This document shows positions 25,465 through 34,097 of a DNA stretch of 46,419 nucleotides, piece after piece (the first letter of the stretch is position 1; every line of letters begins with the position of its first letter). This stretch comes from an uncultured Lachnospiraceae bacterium (GTDB lineage Bacteria > Bacillota > Clostridia > Lachnospirales > Lachnospiraceae). The notes beneath the pieces were generated by a model. The model was not told the origin of the DNA. It made no database searches and worked only from the letters and a program-made list of their open reading frames with translations. The stretch covers positions 1 to 46,419 of the forward strand of contig CAKRHP010000021.1 in the NCBI GenBank assembly GCA_934339135.1. The letters run 5' to 3'. The position numbers and the translations under genes are program-made.

Positions 25465-26184
25465 CTAAAAACAGATCCGGCATATCTTCTCACTGAGCAG
25501 ATATGCCACAATATAAATCCCCAAAAAGACACTCATGGTGATCCGTCCCCATCCCCCGCCATAAAAGCAATCCAGAAATCCCGGAGAACAGATCCAGAAA
25601 TAAAATATCATCCCCAAAGGAACGATATTCATAATTCTTCCCTCCATTTGCTTTCCGGCAATCAGAGTATGAATCTCTCTGCTGACCTCTATCTTTTCTG
25701 CAATTCGTTCCGCGCAGGCTCTGGTTATGGACACCAGATTGCCCCCGGATCTCCTTGCGGTTCGAAATACCTCTGCAAAGCTTTTAATATCTGCAACCTC
25801 ACTTCTGACCGCAAATTCATCCATTACCTGTTCCACCGGTCGGTTCAGTCGCAGTTGCTCCAGCATGATCTGAAACTCCCAGCATAACGGTGAATCCTGT
25901 CCATATAAAACCTTTAGGTCCCTTTGGCTCTCCTCAATGGCATTTTCTATGGAATATCCAGCGTTTAAAGCGGCCGCAATTCCCTGAAGTCCCTCTTTAA
26001 ACTCCAGATTCAGCTGCCAGTGCCGTTCCTCCTCCCACTTCTTTTGCAAACGGCGGTATTGCAGATAAAATAATGGTATCCACAAAACTACAACCCACAA
26101 AACACTTCTGTAAAACAGTATCAGAAGTACCAAAAGTGCCAGCCCCGAGCGGACTATGTCCATTTGCTGCTTACGCTTTCTCAA
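25465..26184 (-). CDS. tadB: TadB platform protein (T2SSF)
   Basis: About 239 residues: two N-terminal helices (GLALLVLLILFYRSVLWVVVLWIPLFYL), then the T2SSF cytoplasmic domain with FKEGLQGIAAALNAGYSIENAI and RTARRSGGNLVSITRACAERIAEKIEVSREI, and two C-terminal helices. It forms the membrane platform of the Tad pilus with TadC. A TTG at 26184 with AAGGAG 7 nt upstream, overlapping the end of tadA, is the most likely start; the first ATG in frame is only at 26163. Confidence 0.9.
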   Translation of the reverse strand: MRKRKQQMDIVRSGLALLVLLILFYRSVLWVVVLWIPLFYLQYRRLQKKWEEERHWQLNLEFKEGLQGIAAALNAGYSIENAIEESQRDLKVLYGQDSPLCWEFQIMLEQLRLNRPVEQVMDEFAVRSEVADIKSFAEVFRTARRSGGNLVSITRACAERIAEKIEVSREIHTLIAGKQMEGRIMNIVPLGMIFYFWICSPGFLDCFYGGGWGRITMSVFLGIYIVAYLLSEKICRICF

Positions 26185-27418
26185 CCGCCTTCTCCTTTCC
26201 CGCCATAACAAGCTTTCTGCGATTTTCCAGAGAATTACCTGTGGTCATTAGTTTTCCTTCCACCCTCTCTCCGGTACTTTCCTCTGTCTCCTGAAACAGA
26301 TAAAGCGGCCGCAGGACAATTTCTCCCTGAACGATCCCACAGACTTCATCAATTTCCAGCACCTTTCGGGACTTGTCCCGAAGTCTTCCCAGCTGTACCA
26401 CAATTTCAATAGCAGAAGCAATCTGACTTCGGACGGCCGCCAGCGGAATCTCCATTCCGGTCAGCACCAGCGTCTCCATTCTTCGAAGCATATCTGCCGG
26501 GCTGTTCGCATGTCCTGTGGAAATACTTCCGTCATGCCCGGTGTTCATGGCGCTCAAAAGCTCGATCACCGCCGCATCCCGGATTTCTCCAATGATTATC
26601 CGATCCGGCCTCTGGCGAAGGGCTGAGCGCACCAGATCACGGATCGTCACAGCATTTTTCCCTTCCAGATTAGCATTTCTCGTTTCCAGCCTTACAAGAT
26701 TGGCAACATTTCGGATCTGAAGCTCCGCAGAGTCTTCAATCGTCACAATCCGTTCGTTGGACGGAATATAGTTAGAAAGAACATTTAAAAAAGTAGTTTT
26801 TCCAGACCCTGTCCCTCCACTGATAAAAATATTGTATCTTGCTTCCACTAGTGTCCGTAAAAAATCTGCCGCCTCCTGCGTAATGCTCCCCAGTTCCAAC
26901 AGCTTGTCCATATGAAAGGGCGTCTCCGGAAATCTCCGGATCGTCATAACCGGCCCATCCAACGCAACCGGTGGCAGCACCACATTTACTCTGGAGCCAT
27001 CCAGCAAGCGTACATCCACAATAGGTGAAGCTTCATTTACAACACGGTTCACCCTTGACACGATCTGCTGGATCACATCTTCCAGCTTGCTCCGGCTGGA
27101 AAATTTCTTTCCGGAATCCATCAGCTTTCCATCCTTCTCAATGAAAATATGTTCCGGCCCATTGACCATGATCTCCGTAATATCCGGATCCTCCAAAAAC
27201 TCTTCCAGAACATCCAGTCTTCGAATGGAATTAAATATTTTTTTTGCGAGCTCCAGCTTTTCCTCAATGGTCAGATATTCAATCTGTCCATATTTCAGGA
27301 CACGTGATTCAATCTCATCGCGCATTTCCTCATCCGAAAAGCTTACTCCCTGCTCCAATTCAACCAGAAGCTCCTCCTGAATCTTCTGCTGTATCTGTTC
27401 CAAACGCTTTTCTCCCAT
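26171..27418 (-). CDS. tadA: TadA/CpaF pilus assembly ATPase
   Basis: 415 residues, a type II/IV secretion ATPase. Walker A is GGTGSGKTT (201-209), the Asp box ERIVTIEDSAEL, the Walker B region RPDRIIIGEIRDAAVIELL and the His box TGHDGSISTGHANS follow. It powers Flp pilin assembly from the cytoplasm at the TadB/TadC platform. ATG at 27418 with GGGAG 6 nt upstream, 10 nt after the TadZ-like stop. The last residues read into the tadB ribosome binding region, indicating coupling. Confidence 0.95.
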   Translation of the reverse strand: MGEKRLEQIQQKIQEELLVELEQGVSFSDEEMRDEIESRVLKYGQIEYLTIEEKLELAKKIFNSIRRLDVLEEFLEDPDITEIMVNGPEHIFIEKDGKLMDSGKKFSSRSKLEDVIQQIVSRVNRVVNEASPIVDVRLLDGSRVNVVLPPVALDGPVMTIRRFPETPFHMDKLLELGSITQEAADFLRTLVEARYNIFISGGTGSGKTTFLNVLSNYIPSNERIVTIEDSAELQIRNVANLVRLETRNANLEGKNAVTIRDLVRSALRQRPDRIIIGEIRDAAVIELLSAMNTGHDGSISTGHANSPADMLRRMETLVLTGMEIPLAAVRSQIASAIEIVVQLGRLRDKSRKVLEIDEVCGIVQGEIVLRPLYLFQETEESTGERVEGKLMTTGNSLENRRKLVMAGKEKAVEKA

Positions 27419-27428
27419 ATCCGTCTCC

Positions 27429-28334
27429 CTATACTGCAATATAACGTATGCTTTCCAGCACATCCTCCAGTCCCTCTTTGACCAGAAGCTTTTCCAGACC
27501 ATCAGCCTGCTCCTCCTCCCAGGAAGTCTGTGCTTTTGGAATATAAATACGGTCGCAGCAGTACAACAGATATAATGCCGTATCCGTCAAAAAACCAATA
27601 TCAAAGATCACACGTTCATAGCCTGTCTCGCTGGCAATCACCGTCAACAGCCTATCCACATCCTCCCGGCATAAGCTGTAAAGATCCCGAAAATCCGTTA
27701 CCGGCCGGATATGATCCATTCCATTTCTAGTCTGTACCAGCTGCCGCAGCTTCAATGCCAGTCTCTCGTTTTTCTGTTTCAGATAAAAAATAATCTCCGA
27801 CAGTCCTCGATCATCCCCTGACAATGCTCCATGCTGCTCCCCAGTCAAAAGCTCCATATTGATCTCCAGACATCTTTTGACAGAATCCTCCTGTTCCGGA
27901 CAAACCTGCTGCATGGTCAATGGGGCGTGATATGGATGGTACATCCCCCATATTTCCATCTGTCCACGAACCTTCCCGGCAGATCCCGATTCCTTCGATT
28001 CACCTTCCTTCAAAATAGAAAAAATTTCCTTTAATATATTTTCCGCAGACTGATATTTAAAGATCAGCGGATAATCCTCTCTGCCCTCTGACACACAACT
28101 TCCCTCTGACAAAATGACCAGATGCTTTACCCGATCCAGATATTTCAGGCCTGTCCGGTCTACATCCTGTCCCAAAAGCAGTACATCCGGTTCTCTTTCT
28201 TTCAAAAAATCATTGAGACTTTCTGTTTTTGTAAAAAGACGGCTGTCCAATAAAAAATTCTTTTTTCCGAAATATTCTGCCAAAGCTTTCATATATCCCT
28301 GTGTATCATATAAAGCCACCAATAATTTGTTCAA
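27429..28334 (-). CDS. TadZ/CpaE-like protein lacking a P-loop
   Basis: 301 residues. The N-terminal ~100 residues resemble an atypical receiver domain (MNKLLVALYDTQGYMKALAEYF, EPDVLLLGQDV, FKYQSAENILKEI). The rest aligns in position and pattern with the MinD/ParA-like ATPase domain of TadZ (GLSEIIFYLKQKNERL, GYERVIFDIGFLTDTALYLLYCCDRIYIP), but where the deviant Walker A should stand there is MEIWGMYHPYHAPLTMQQV, with no lysine-containing loop. So localisation of the Tad machine may be ATP-independent. Start is TTG at 28334 with GGGGGG 6 nt before it. Confidence 0.75.
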   Translation of the reverse strand: MNKLLVALYDTQGYMKALAEYFGKKNFLLDSRLFTKTESLNDFLKEREPDVLLLGQDVDRTGLKYLDRVKHLVILSEGSCVSEGREDYPLIFKYQSAENILKEIFSILKEGESKESGSAGKVRGQMEIWGMYHPYHAPLTMQQVCPEQEDSVKRCLEINMELLTGEQHGALSGDDRGLSEIIFYLKQKNERLALKLRQLVQTRNGMDHIRPVTDFRDLYSLCREDVDRLLTVIASETGYERVIFDIGFLTDTALYLLYCCDRIYIPKAQTSWEEEQADGLEKLLVKEGLEDVLESIRYIAV

Positions 28335-28353
28335 AAAATCCCCCCTGTCATAT

Positions 28354-28854
28354 TCAGACCCCCACTTTTCCGGATAACCGGTACAGCAAAACGATATAAT
28401 ATGCCAGAGACATCACCGGAGCTAATGGAATCACCATGGACCTGCCATCTCTGGCCGCATCATAATACCGGCTTTTTCGGTCTAAAATCACAAAATGGAA
28501 AAAATAACGAATTCGATTCACAAAAAGACGATTTATCAACATATAAACAAAAGAAAATAACGCCGCCAGAATTGCAAAGACAATCCCCGTCTGCATCCAG
28601 ATCTTCATTCCATACATTCCGCCGATCACAGACAAAAGCTTAATATCCCCGGCTCCCATTCCGTGGATACCATACACCGGCAGCAATATAAGGATTCCCG
28701 CCACAATACAGCAGATCCCTGCTCCCATTCCGGAAATCCCCTGCATGTACAGTCTGCAGACCAGCGCCGCCAGCCATCCTGCCAGGATCAGATCATTTGG
28801 TATCCGATACTCCTGCAGGTCACTGACCGAACTCAAAATCCATAATATGGTCAT
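28354..28854 (-). CDS. tadV: Prepilin peptidase TadV/CpaA
   Basis: 166 residues (from ATG 28854), a small A24 aspartic peptidase with only membrane helices. The catalytic pair is in SSVSDLQEYRIPNDLI and in GIHGMGAGDIKLLSVIGG (GxGD). It cleaves Flp and pseudopilin leaders. First gene of the tad operon. The near-consensus AAGGGAGGTGA lies 18 nt upstream of this ATG, which is long, but 7 nt upstream of an in-frame ATC at 28869; either the ATG is used despite spacing or translation starts at ATC, giving 171 residues. Confidence 0.9.
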   Translation of the reverse strand: MTILWILSSVSDLQEYRIPNDLILAGWLAALVCRLYMQGISGMGAGICCIVAGILILLPVYGIHGMGAGDIKLLSVIGGMYGMKIWMQTGIVFAILAALFSFVYMLINRLFVNRIRYFFHFVILDRKSRYYDAARDGRSMVIPLAPVMSLAYYIVLLYRLSGKVGV

Positions 28855-28900
28855 TGCAACAGCGTCGATCCTGTCACCTCCCTTCGCTTTGGTGCCGCCT

Positions 28901-28929
28901 ACTATAGCACCCGTACCGGAGGCTGTCAA
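28901..28929 (-). promoter_or_regulatory. Consensus sigma-A promoter of the tad operon
   Basis: -35 TTGACA (28924-28929), 17-nt spacer, -10 TATAGT (28901-28906). The spacer is GC-rich. It is the only strong promoter I find before the eleven-gene run to 19382. Confidence 0.85.
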
Positions 28930-28961
28930 ACGCCGGAAATCTGTGCAATTTTCCCAAATTT

Positions 28962-29225
28962 TTATCCATGAATTGTAAAAAATAGCTGTAAAACATAAAG
29001 CCCTGCCACACCACTTATCCCCAAAAGTGTCGAAACACACACCGTAATTTCGTTAATTTTGACGGCAATATTTCCTCCAAAATACTGAATCAATCCGTTA
29101 CACAAATAGACGCAGATCAAGCAAAACAGGCATCTTATGACTGCATTCATGATCACCCTTCCCATATTTCCCCATATGCAAATTAAAAACATAATAACCA
29201 AAACCAAAAATGCCGCTTTGTACAC
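28962..29225 (-). CDS. bofA: Pro-sigma-K processing inhibitor BofA
   Basis: 87 residues, four hydrophobic segments. The C-terminal half, CNGLIQYFGGNIAVKINEIT followed by STLLGISGVAGLYVLQLF, follows the BofA pattern (N-G at the start of the segment, then 'N..T......GIPG'). In spore formers BofA holds the SpoIVFB protease inactive in the outer forespore membrane until sigma-K is needed. A GTG start at 29225 has GGGAGG 8 nt upstream. It reads toward the tad promoter with a 33-nt gap and no obvious terminator, but its sporulation role is independent. Confidence 0.85.
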   Translation of the reverse strand: MYKAAFLVLVIMFLICIWGNMGRVIMNAVIRCLFCLICVYLCNGLIQYFGGNIAVKINEITVCVSTLLGISGVAGLYVLQLFFTIHG

Positions 29226-29242
29226 TGCAATTTCCTCCCATC

Positions 29243-29266
29243 TGCCGTTTCTGACACGGCATTTTT
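29243..29266 (+). terminator. Hairpin between bofA and yaaL
   Basis: TGCCGT and ACGGCA with a 7-nt loop and a TTTTT run on the plus strand. It faces away from yaaL, so on the minus strand it is a leader hairpin 13 nt ahead of the bofA ribosome binding site; on the plus strand it could stop antisense transcription. The remaining ~250 bp up to yaaL hold possible promoters only. Confidence 0.4.
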
Positions 29267-29514
29267 CATATTTTTCAATTTCCGACTATCACATAGAAAC
29301 AAAAGCACACAATCCCACTTCTGTTTCTTCACTTTAAAATATATGCACGTCCCGACCCCATATGACCGATCCTGTCACAATACAAAACCAAAAATTTTAT
29401 AAAACACAGGAAAAACTGCGTATATTTTCAAAAGGGCATGTCTATACTTAACATATAATAAGATGCAGGGAATAAAAGCAGATAACAATAATACCAACAG
29501 AAATGAGGATGAGT

Positions 29515-29817
29515 ATGATTCAGTTAATTTGGAAAAACAAAAAGAAAACCCCTCCGAAACGAAAGGATTTTCTCAAAAAAGCGATCAAAGACTGTCAGCA
29601 GGCTATCAACGATGCCTGGCTTGGACTCCAGAACACCAACGAGCCCGATCTCATTGACCGTTATATATATGAAATGAACGCGGCAAATGTACGCTATCGT
29701 TTTTTATTAAAAGAAATGCAGGAGCTTGCCACTGCCGAAGACGTATCTGACGTTCCAAGCATTTCCCCGACAAATCTCGAAACAGAGACCTCCTTGCTGA
29801 ACCGCTCCTTCAGATAG
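29515..29817 (+). CDS. YaaL-like DUF2508 protein
   Basis: 100 residues. The core KAIKDCQQAINDAWLGLQNTNEPDLIDRYIYEMNAANVRYRFLLKEM is the DUF2508/YaaL pattern: two helices with no known activity. In Bacillus yaaL lies next to bofA, and the same neighbours occur here in divergent orientation, supporting both identifications. ATG at 29515 is favoured by GAGG 6 nt upstream; earlier in-frame ATGs at 29503 and 29509 are possible. The last ~40 residues, beyond the usual family end, lie antisense to the 3' end of the helicase gene (124-bp overlap). Confidence 0.8.
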   Translation: MIQLIWKNKKKTPPKRKDFLKKAIKDCQQAINDAWLGLQNTNEPDLIDRYIYEMNAANVRYRFLLKEMQELATAEDVSDVPSISPTNLETETSLLNRSFR

Positions 29818-31598
29818 TAAATATGAAGATGCGATTTGGCGCGTGTCATTGCCACATAAAACATCCGGCGTTCCTCCTCAATATCTTCCGTGAGGACCGC
29901 TTTATTATATGGGGTGATCCCCTCATTGACATCCGGAATAAAGACACATTCAAACTCCAGGCCTTTTGAGCCGTGCATGGTCATAAGCATCACTGCGTCC
30001 TCCGGCTGTCCATTGTCCGGCTGGCGGCTTTTTTCACTCTGTTTTTTCAACTCCTCACCGTAGCTGCGGATATATTCAAACCACTCCTCAAAATCTTTAA
30101 ACCCCTTGGATGCTTCCTGCAGCTCGTCCAGAATCTCGTACATATCAGCCGCACGGATCCCCCGATACTCCGCATATTCCTGGATATAATCGTCATATCC
30201 CACCCCCCGGCGGATAAAATTGACCGCCGCATAGGGACGCATATCTGCGATCAGCCCCAGATCTGCCCGGAGATTGACGATCCGGTCCACCATCCAGTCC
30301 TTATCCTCATAAAAAAGCTCCAGCTCCTTCAGATCAATATAAGGCTCCGTCAATGCATTCCTGTGGACATAACGCTTTGGCCGGTTAATGATCCGCAGAA
30401 TATTCCCCCGCTCCCGGTTGCCCATCGCCACCCGGATATACGTCAGAATATCCCGCACGATCCAGTGATCATAGAGATTTGGCACCATTTCCTTCATCAC
30501 AAAAGGAATATTGTACTCCTTCAGCTTGGCACTGATGGCTCTCGCCTGCGTATTGGTGCGAAAAAGCACCGCCATCTCCCGGTACGGGATCTTTTGATGA
30601 CGGTACGAAAGGATCTCCTCCCGGATCTTCTCATTCTGCTCGGTCATGCCCTGAAATTCCTGCACACGTACCGCAGAGCCCACCGCAAAGTCTTCCTCCG
30701 TCCCTATAATCTTTTTCGCCAGACGGTTCTTATTGTGTCCGATCACACGTCCCGCCAGAGCAATGATCTCGCCTTTGCTCCTATAATTTACATTCAGCTT
30801 ACATACTTCCGGCGAATATTCCTTCACAAAGCTCTGCATGATATCCGGACGCGCCCCACGGAATCCGTAGATCGACTGGTCATCATCTCCTACAATAAAC
30901 AGATTATTGTGAGGCTGCGCCAACAGCCTGACCACATCATACTGCACCTGATTGATATCCTGAAACTCATCAATGAGAATATACGGGAACTGCCTCTGCC
31001 ACATCTGCCGGATGTCCGGACGCTGATCCAGAAGCTCATAGCAGTATACAAGCATATCGTCAAAATCCAGAAGCCGTTTTCTCGCAAGACCATTCTGATA
31101 TTTCTCGTAAATCCGCCGGAAGGTATCCCCCGGACAATTCGGAGAATAATAATGAGCCAGATCCATCCGCCCGCCTTTCACACGGCTGATCTCGGAACCG
31201 AGATCATTCAGAAATTCATTTTCATCCTGTATCTCAATATCCGTCTCGTCCACAATCTCCTTCAAAAGCTGACGGCGCATGTCCTCCCGGATAATATTGC
31301 TCGCCTTATAATGATATGCGTGTTTCAGAATCGTGAAAAAAATAGAATGAAATGTACTAAAAGAAACCGGCGCACTATATGCCGGTGCCATCTGACGGTA
31401 ACGTTCCCGCATCTCCACCGCCGCTGCCTTTGTAAATGTAATCACTAATATATTCGAGGGATCAACTCCCTTTTCCTCTATTAAAAAACGGACCCGGTGG
31501 GTAATGACTCTGGTTTTGCCAGAGCCCGGACCCGCCAGGACCATCATCGGCCCCTCGAAATGAGAGACCGCCTTTTTCTGTGCATCATTTAACTCCAT
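29694..31598 (-). CDS. UvrD/PcrA-family superfamily 1 DNA helicase
   Basis: 634 residues. SF1A motifs in order: Q-motif LNDAQKKAV, Walker A AGPGSGKT (22-29), motif Ia FTKAAAVEMRER, motif II YILIDEFQD, motif III GDDDQSIYGFRGA, motif IV NYRSKGEI, motif V LMTMHGSKGLEFECVF and motif VI EERRMFYVAMTRAK. It is shorter than full PcrA (about 720-750) and ends soon after SRFVGEML, lacking the long C-terminal Tudor-type tail. Likely role: DNA repair or displacement of proteins from DNA. ATG at 31598, with AAGG upstream, 10 nt after gltX, so it is co-transcribed with it. Confidence 0.93.
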   Translation of the reverse strand: MELNDAQKKAVSHFEGPMMVLAGPGSGKTRVITHRVRFLIEEKGVDPSNILVITFTKAAAVEMRERYRQMAPAYSAPVSFSTFHSIFFTILKHAYHYKASNIIREDMRRQLLKEIVDETDIEIQDENEFLNDLGSEISRVKGGRMDLAHYYSPNCPGDTFRRIYEKYQNGLARKRLLDFDDMLVYCYELLDQRPDIRQMWQRQFPYILIDEFQDINQVQYDVVRLLAQPHNNLFIVGDDDQSIYGFRGARPDIMQSFVKEYSPEVCKLNVNYRSKGEIIALAGRVIGHNKNRLAKKIIGTEEDFAVGSAVRVQEFQGMTEQNEKIREEILSYRHQKIPYREMAVLFRTNTQARAISAKLKEYNIPFVMKEMVPNLYDHWIVRDILTYIRVAMGNRERGNILRIINRPKRYVHRNALTEPYIDLKELELFYEDKDWMVDRIVNLRADLGLIADMRPYAAVNFIRRGVGYDDYIQEYAEYRGIRAADMYEILDELQEASKGFKDFEEWFEYIRSYGEELKKQSEKSRQPDNGQPEDAVMLMTMHGSKGLEFECVFIPDVNEGITPYNKAVLTEDIEEERRMFYVAMTRAKSHLHIYYLKERFSKEVSVSRFVGEMLGTSDTSSAVASSCISFNKKR

Positions 31599-31608
31599 AT
31601 AAGCCTTT

Positions 31609-33060
31609 CTATGCTTCCAACAGCTCGATACCCTTCTTGATACGGGCAATCGTCTCATCCTTGCCAATGATCTCGATGATCTCATATGCACCGCCCGGTG
31701 TCATTTGCTTACCGGAAACCGCTGTACGAAGAGGCCACAGACATACACCGTTTTTGATCTCCTTCTCTGCAATATACGCCTTGCAGACAGCCTCGATACC
31801 ATCATGGCTGTAATCCTCAAGCTGCTCCAGACGTGGCAGCATATCCTTTAATACTGCCAGAGAATTCTCGCTGTTAGTCTTCATCTTCTTGTGTGTATAC
31901 ATTGCGATATCGTACTCCGGAAGCTCTTCAAAGAAGTCAATCTTCTCCTTGATATCCGGGAATATCTCAATACGTGTCTTAACCAGATCGGCAATCTTCT
32001 TGAGATCGTAATCCTTTGTGATCACCTCTTTGATCACAGGAAGCGCATGCTCATAATATGCCTCATCATCCATCGCTTTGATATACTCACCATTCATCCA
32101 TTTAAGCTTTACAATATCAAAAACTGCCGGTGATTTGCTGATATGGTGGTAGTCAAAATTCTCTACCAGCTCCTCCAGGCTGAAAATCTCACGGTTATCT
32201 GTCGGACTCCATCCCAGAAGTGCTACATAATTTACAACTGCCTCAGACAAAAATCCCTGCTCGATCAGATCCTCATAGGAAGAGTGCCCGCTTCGCTTGC
32301 TGAGCTTCTGGTGCTCCTCATTGGTGATCAGCGGACAATGGATATATTTTGGCTCCTCCCATCCGAATGCCTGATAAAGTCTGGTATATTTCGGCGCAGA
32401 GGAAAGATACTCGTTACCACGTACTACATGTGTAATCCCCATCAGATGATCGTCAATAACATTGGCAAAATTGTAAGTTGGATATCCGTCTGATTTGATC
32501 AGGATCATATCATCCAGCTCCTCATTCGGCTGGGAAATATCTCCGTAAATCTCATCATGGAATGTAGTCACACCCTCATTTGGTACATTGGCACGGATGA
32601 CATAAGGCTTTCCTTCTGCCAGATTCGCCTCGATCTCCTCCTTTGAAAGATGAAGACAATGCTTGTCATACGCTATGATCTCCTTGCCACCGATATTCTG
32701 CTTAAGAGACTCCAAACGCTCCTTATCGCAGAAGCAGTAATATGCCTCGCCCTTCTCAATCAGCTCCTTGGCATATTTCATATAAAGACCGCTCTTGCAG
32801 CGCTCACTCTGAATATACGGACCATAGCCGCCATCCTTGTCCGGACCCTCGTCATGCTTCAGTCCTGTCTTTTCCAGTGTCCGGTAAATGATCTCCAGCG
32901 CCTCGTCAAAGAAACGCTCCTGATCGGTATCTTCTATTCTAAGCACAAAATCGCCGCCCTCATGCTTTGCGATCAAATATGTGTATAATGCTGTTCTTAA
33001 ATTTCCCACATGCATTCTGCCTGTCGGGCTTGGCGCAAATCTTGTTCTAACCTTACTCAT
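31609..33060 (-). CDS. gltX: Glutamyl-tRNA synthetase
   Basis: 483 residues, class I synthetase. The N-terminal [22 protein letters not shown] contains the HIGH-type motif (HVGN); [14 protein letters not shown] is the KMSKS-type motif; [12 protein letters not shown] is the family's glutamate-binding block. ATG at 33060 is set by GGAGG 9 nt before it; upstream in-frame codons are not used. It has its own promoter (33186-33214) and is followed by the helicase gene. I see no T-box leader. Confidence 0.97.
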   Translation of the reverse strand: MSKVRTRFAPSPTGRMHVGNLRTALYTYLIAKHEGGDFVLRIEDTDQERFFDEALEIIYRTLEKTGLKHDEGPDKDGGYGPYIQSERCKSGLYMKYAKELIEKGEAYYCFCDKERLESLKQNIGGKEIIAYDKHCLHLSKEEIEANLAEGKPYVIRANVPNEGVTTFHDEIYGDISQPNEELDDMILIKSDGYPTYNFANVIDDHLMGITHVVRGNEYLSSAPKYTRLYQAFGWEEPKYIHCPLITNEEHQKLSKRSGHSSYEDLIEQGFLSEAVVNYVALLGWSPTDNREIFSLEELVENFDYHHISKSPAVFDIVKLKWMNGEYIKAMDDEAYYEHALPVIKEVITKDYDLKKIADLVKTRIEIFPDIKEKIDFFEELPEYDIAMYTHKKMKTNSENSLAVLKDMLPRLEQLEDYSHDGIEAVCKAYIAEKEIKNGVCLWPLRTAVSGKQMTPGGAYEIIEIIGKDETIARIKKGIELLEA

Positions 33061-33145
33061 TCTCACAATCCTCCACATTTTCATTCTCTGTCTGTTATCC
33101 ATCAATCATTTCTCTGCCGGATCGACATCATCCCTTCCATCGGGC

Positions 33146-33184
33146 AAAAGAAAATCTCCGTCCAAAAAACTCCGGACAGAGATT
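33146..33184 (-). terminator. Terminator after sir2-like gene, overlapping gltX start site
   Basis: AATCTCTGTCC pairs with GGACGGAGATT, followed by TTCTTTT on the minus strand. It begins 2 nt beyond the gltX -10, so it ends the upstream operon while new gltX transcripts would begin within the 5' arm. Confidence 0.65.
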
Positions 33185-33185
33185 A

Positions 33186-33214
33186 ATTGTAAACCGTTTT
33201 CGCTTGTTTTGCAA
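33186..33214 (-). promoter_or_regulatory. Promoter of gltX
   Basis: -35 TTGCAA (33209-33214), 17-nt spacer, -10 TACAAT (33186-33191). Confidence 0.65.
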
Positions 33215-33256
33215 CCTTCCCGGCTCTTAATTCTTTCGAAATTTAGATTAAACTTT

Positions 33257-34075
33257 TTATGAATTCTCAGCCGGCTCCTTCTCCAGAGCTGCTGCCGCTT
33301 CCAATTCCTCATCCGGCTCCTCGAACACAGCATCCGGATCATAGCCCGTAATATACGGAACAATCTCACCGATCTTCCCATATATCCTGTAATCGGCACG
33401 CTCATCTCCCAGCTTCTCCTCCGTATTGACAAGGATCAGCTTATTCCCTTTGTAATATTTATGCAGATGCTGACACAGCGACTCCCGAATGCCAAATCCA
33501 ATTACAAAAAGGACATCTGCCGCTTCAATATCATCGCATGCCTCAGACATTTTCCCGTTATCCACACGCTCTCCCAGAAGGAGAAATCCCGGCCGGATCG
33601 GCACTTTACAGGTATCACAAAGCGGTTCTCCCACTGAATCTTTGATGTATTTCATATCAAAGATCTTACCACATGCGGGACATTTATTTTTCTGAATAGA
33701 TCCATGAATATCCAGTACATTCTCGCACCCCGCATTCTCATAAAGCCCATACACCGTGTATGTGATAATACGAGGCACCTTTCCCTTCTGCTGCAACTGA
33801 CGGATCGCCTTGTGAACAATCGTCGGTTCTGCTGTTTCCTTATTGATCGTGACATTTTTAATGTAATCATAAAAGATCTCACTGCGCCTTGCATAAAATG
33901 CGGACGAAATGATCTCTTCATTGGCATAGCCGTACTTTTCCTCTGTCTCATAGGCAAGATGCTCTGCACGAACACCATTTAACCCGGTTTCCTTCATGAC
34001 ATTCAGGCCGCTTAAAACCACAATATTGCCACTCTTATCAATGATCTCCTTAATTCTTTCTGCTATCTTCTCCAT
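33257..34075 (-). CDS. Sir2-fold protein with altered NAD-binding motifs
   Basis: 272 residues. Sirtuin features that remain: LDIHGSIQKNKCPAC with the catalytic histidine, a second cysteine pair CDTC giving a zinc knuckle, PIRPGFLLLGERV and the Rossmann strand ADVLFVIGFG. However GAG(I/V)S of the NAD site is SGLNVMKETG, and TQN(I/V)DxLH is TYTVYGLYENAG, so the residues that bind nicotinamide and ribose (N and D) are missing. NAD-dependent deacylation is therefore doubtful; binding of another nucleotide is possible. GGGGG lies before ATG 34075. It is 22 nt after the kinase-like gene, forming a two-gene operon. The acidic C-terminal tail (about 250-272) is probably disordered. Confidence 0.85.
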   Translation of the reverse strand: MEKIAERIKEIIDKSGNIVVLSGLNVMKETGLNGVRAEHLAYETEEKYGYANEEIISSAFYARRSEIFYDYIKNVTINKETAEPTIVHKAIRQLQQKGKVPRIITYTVYGLYENAGCENVLDIHGSIQKNKCPACGKIFDMKYIKDSVGEPLCDTCKVPIRPGFLLLGERVDNGKMSEACDDIEAADVLFVIGFGIRESLCQHLHKYYKGNKLILVNTEEKLGDERADYRIYGKIGEIVPYITGYDPDAVFEEPDEELEAAAALEKEPAENS

Positions 34076-34097
34076 AACACATCCCCCTTTGTTGCTG

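Noticed and set aside
29973..31448. A long plus-strand open frame (491 codons) opposite the UvrD-like helicase gene
   Set aside because: It is fully antisense to a gene with all SF1 helicase motifs; its translation is His/Arg/Leu/Ile-rich with no domain, and no ribosome binding site was seen. It results from codon bias of the real gene.
33061..33256. T-box leader before gltX
   Set aside because: The leader is about 120 nt and lacks the T-box sequence and specifier-loop structure; the only hairpin is explained as a terminator of the upstream operon.
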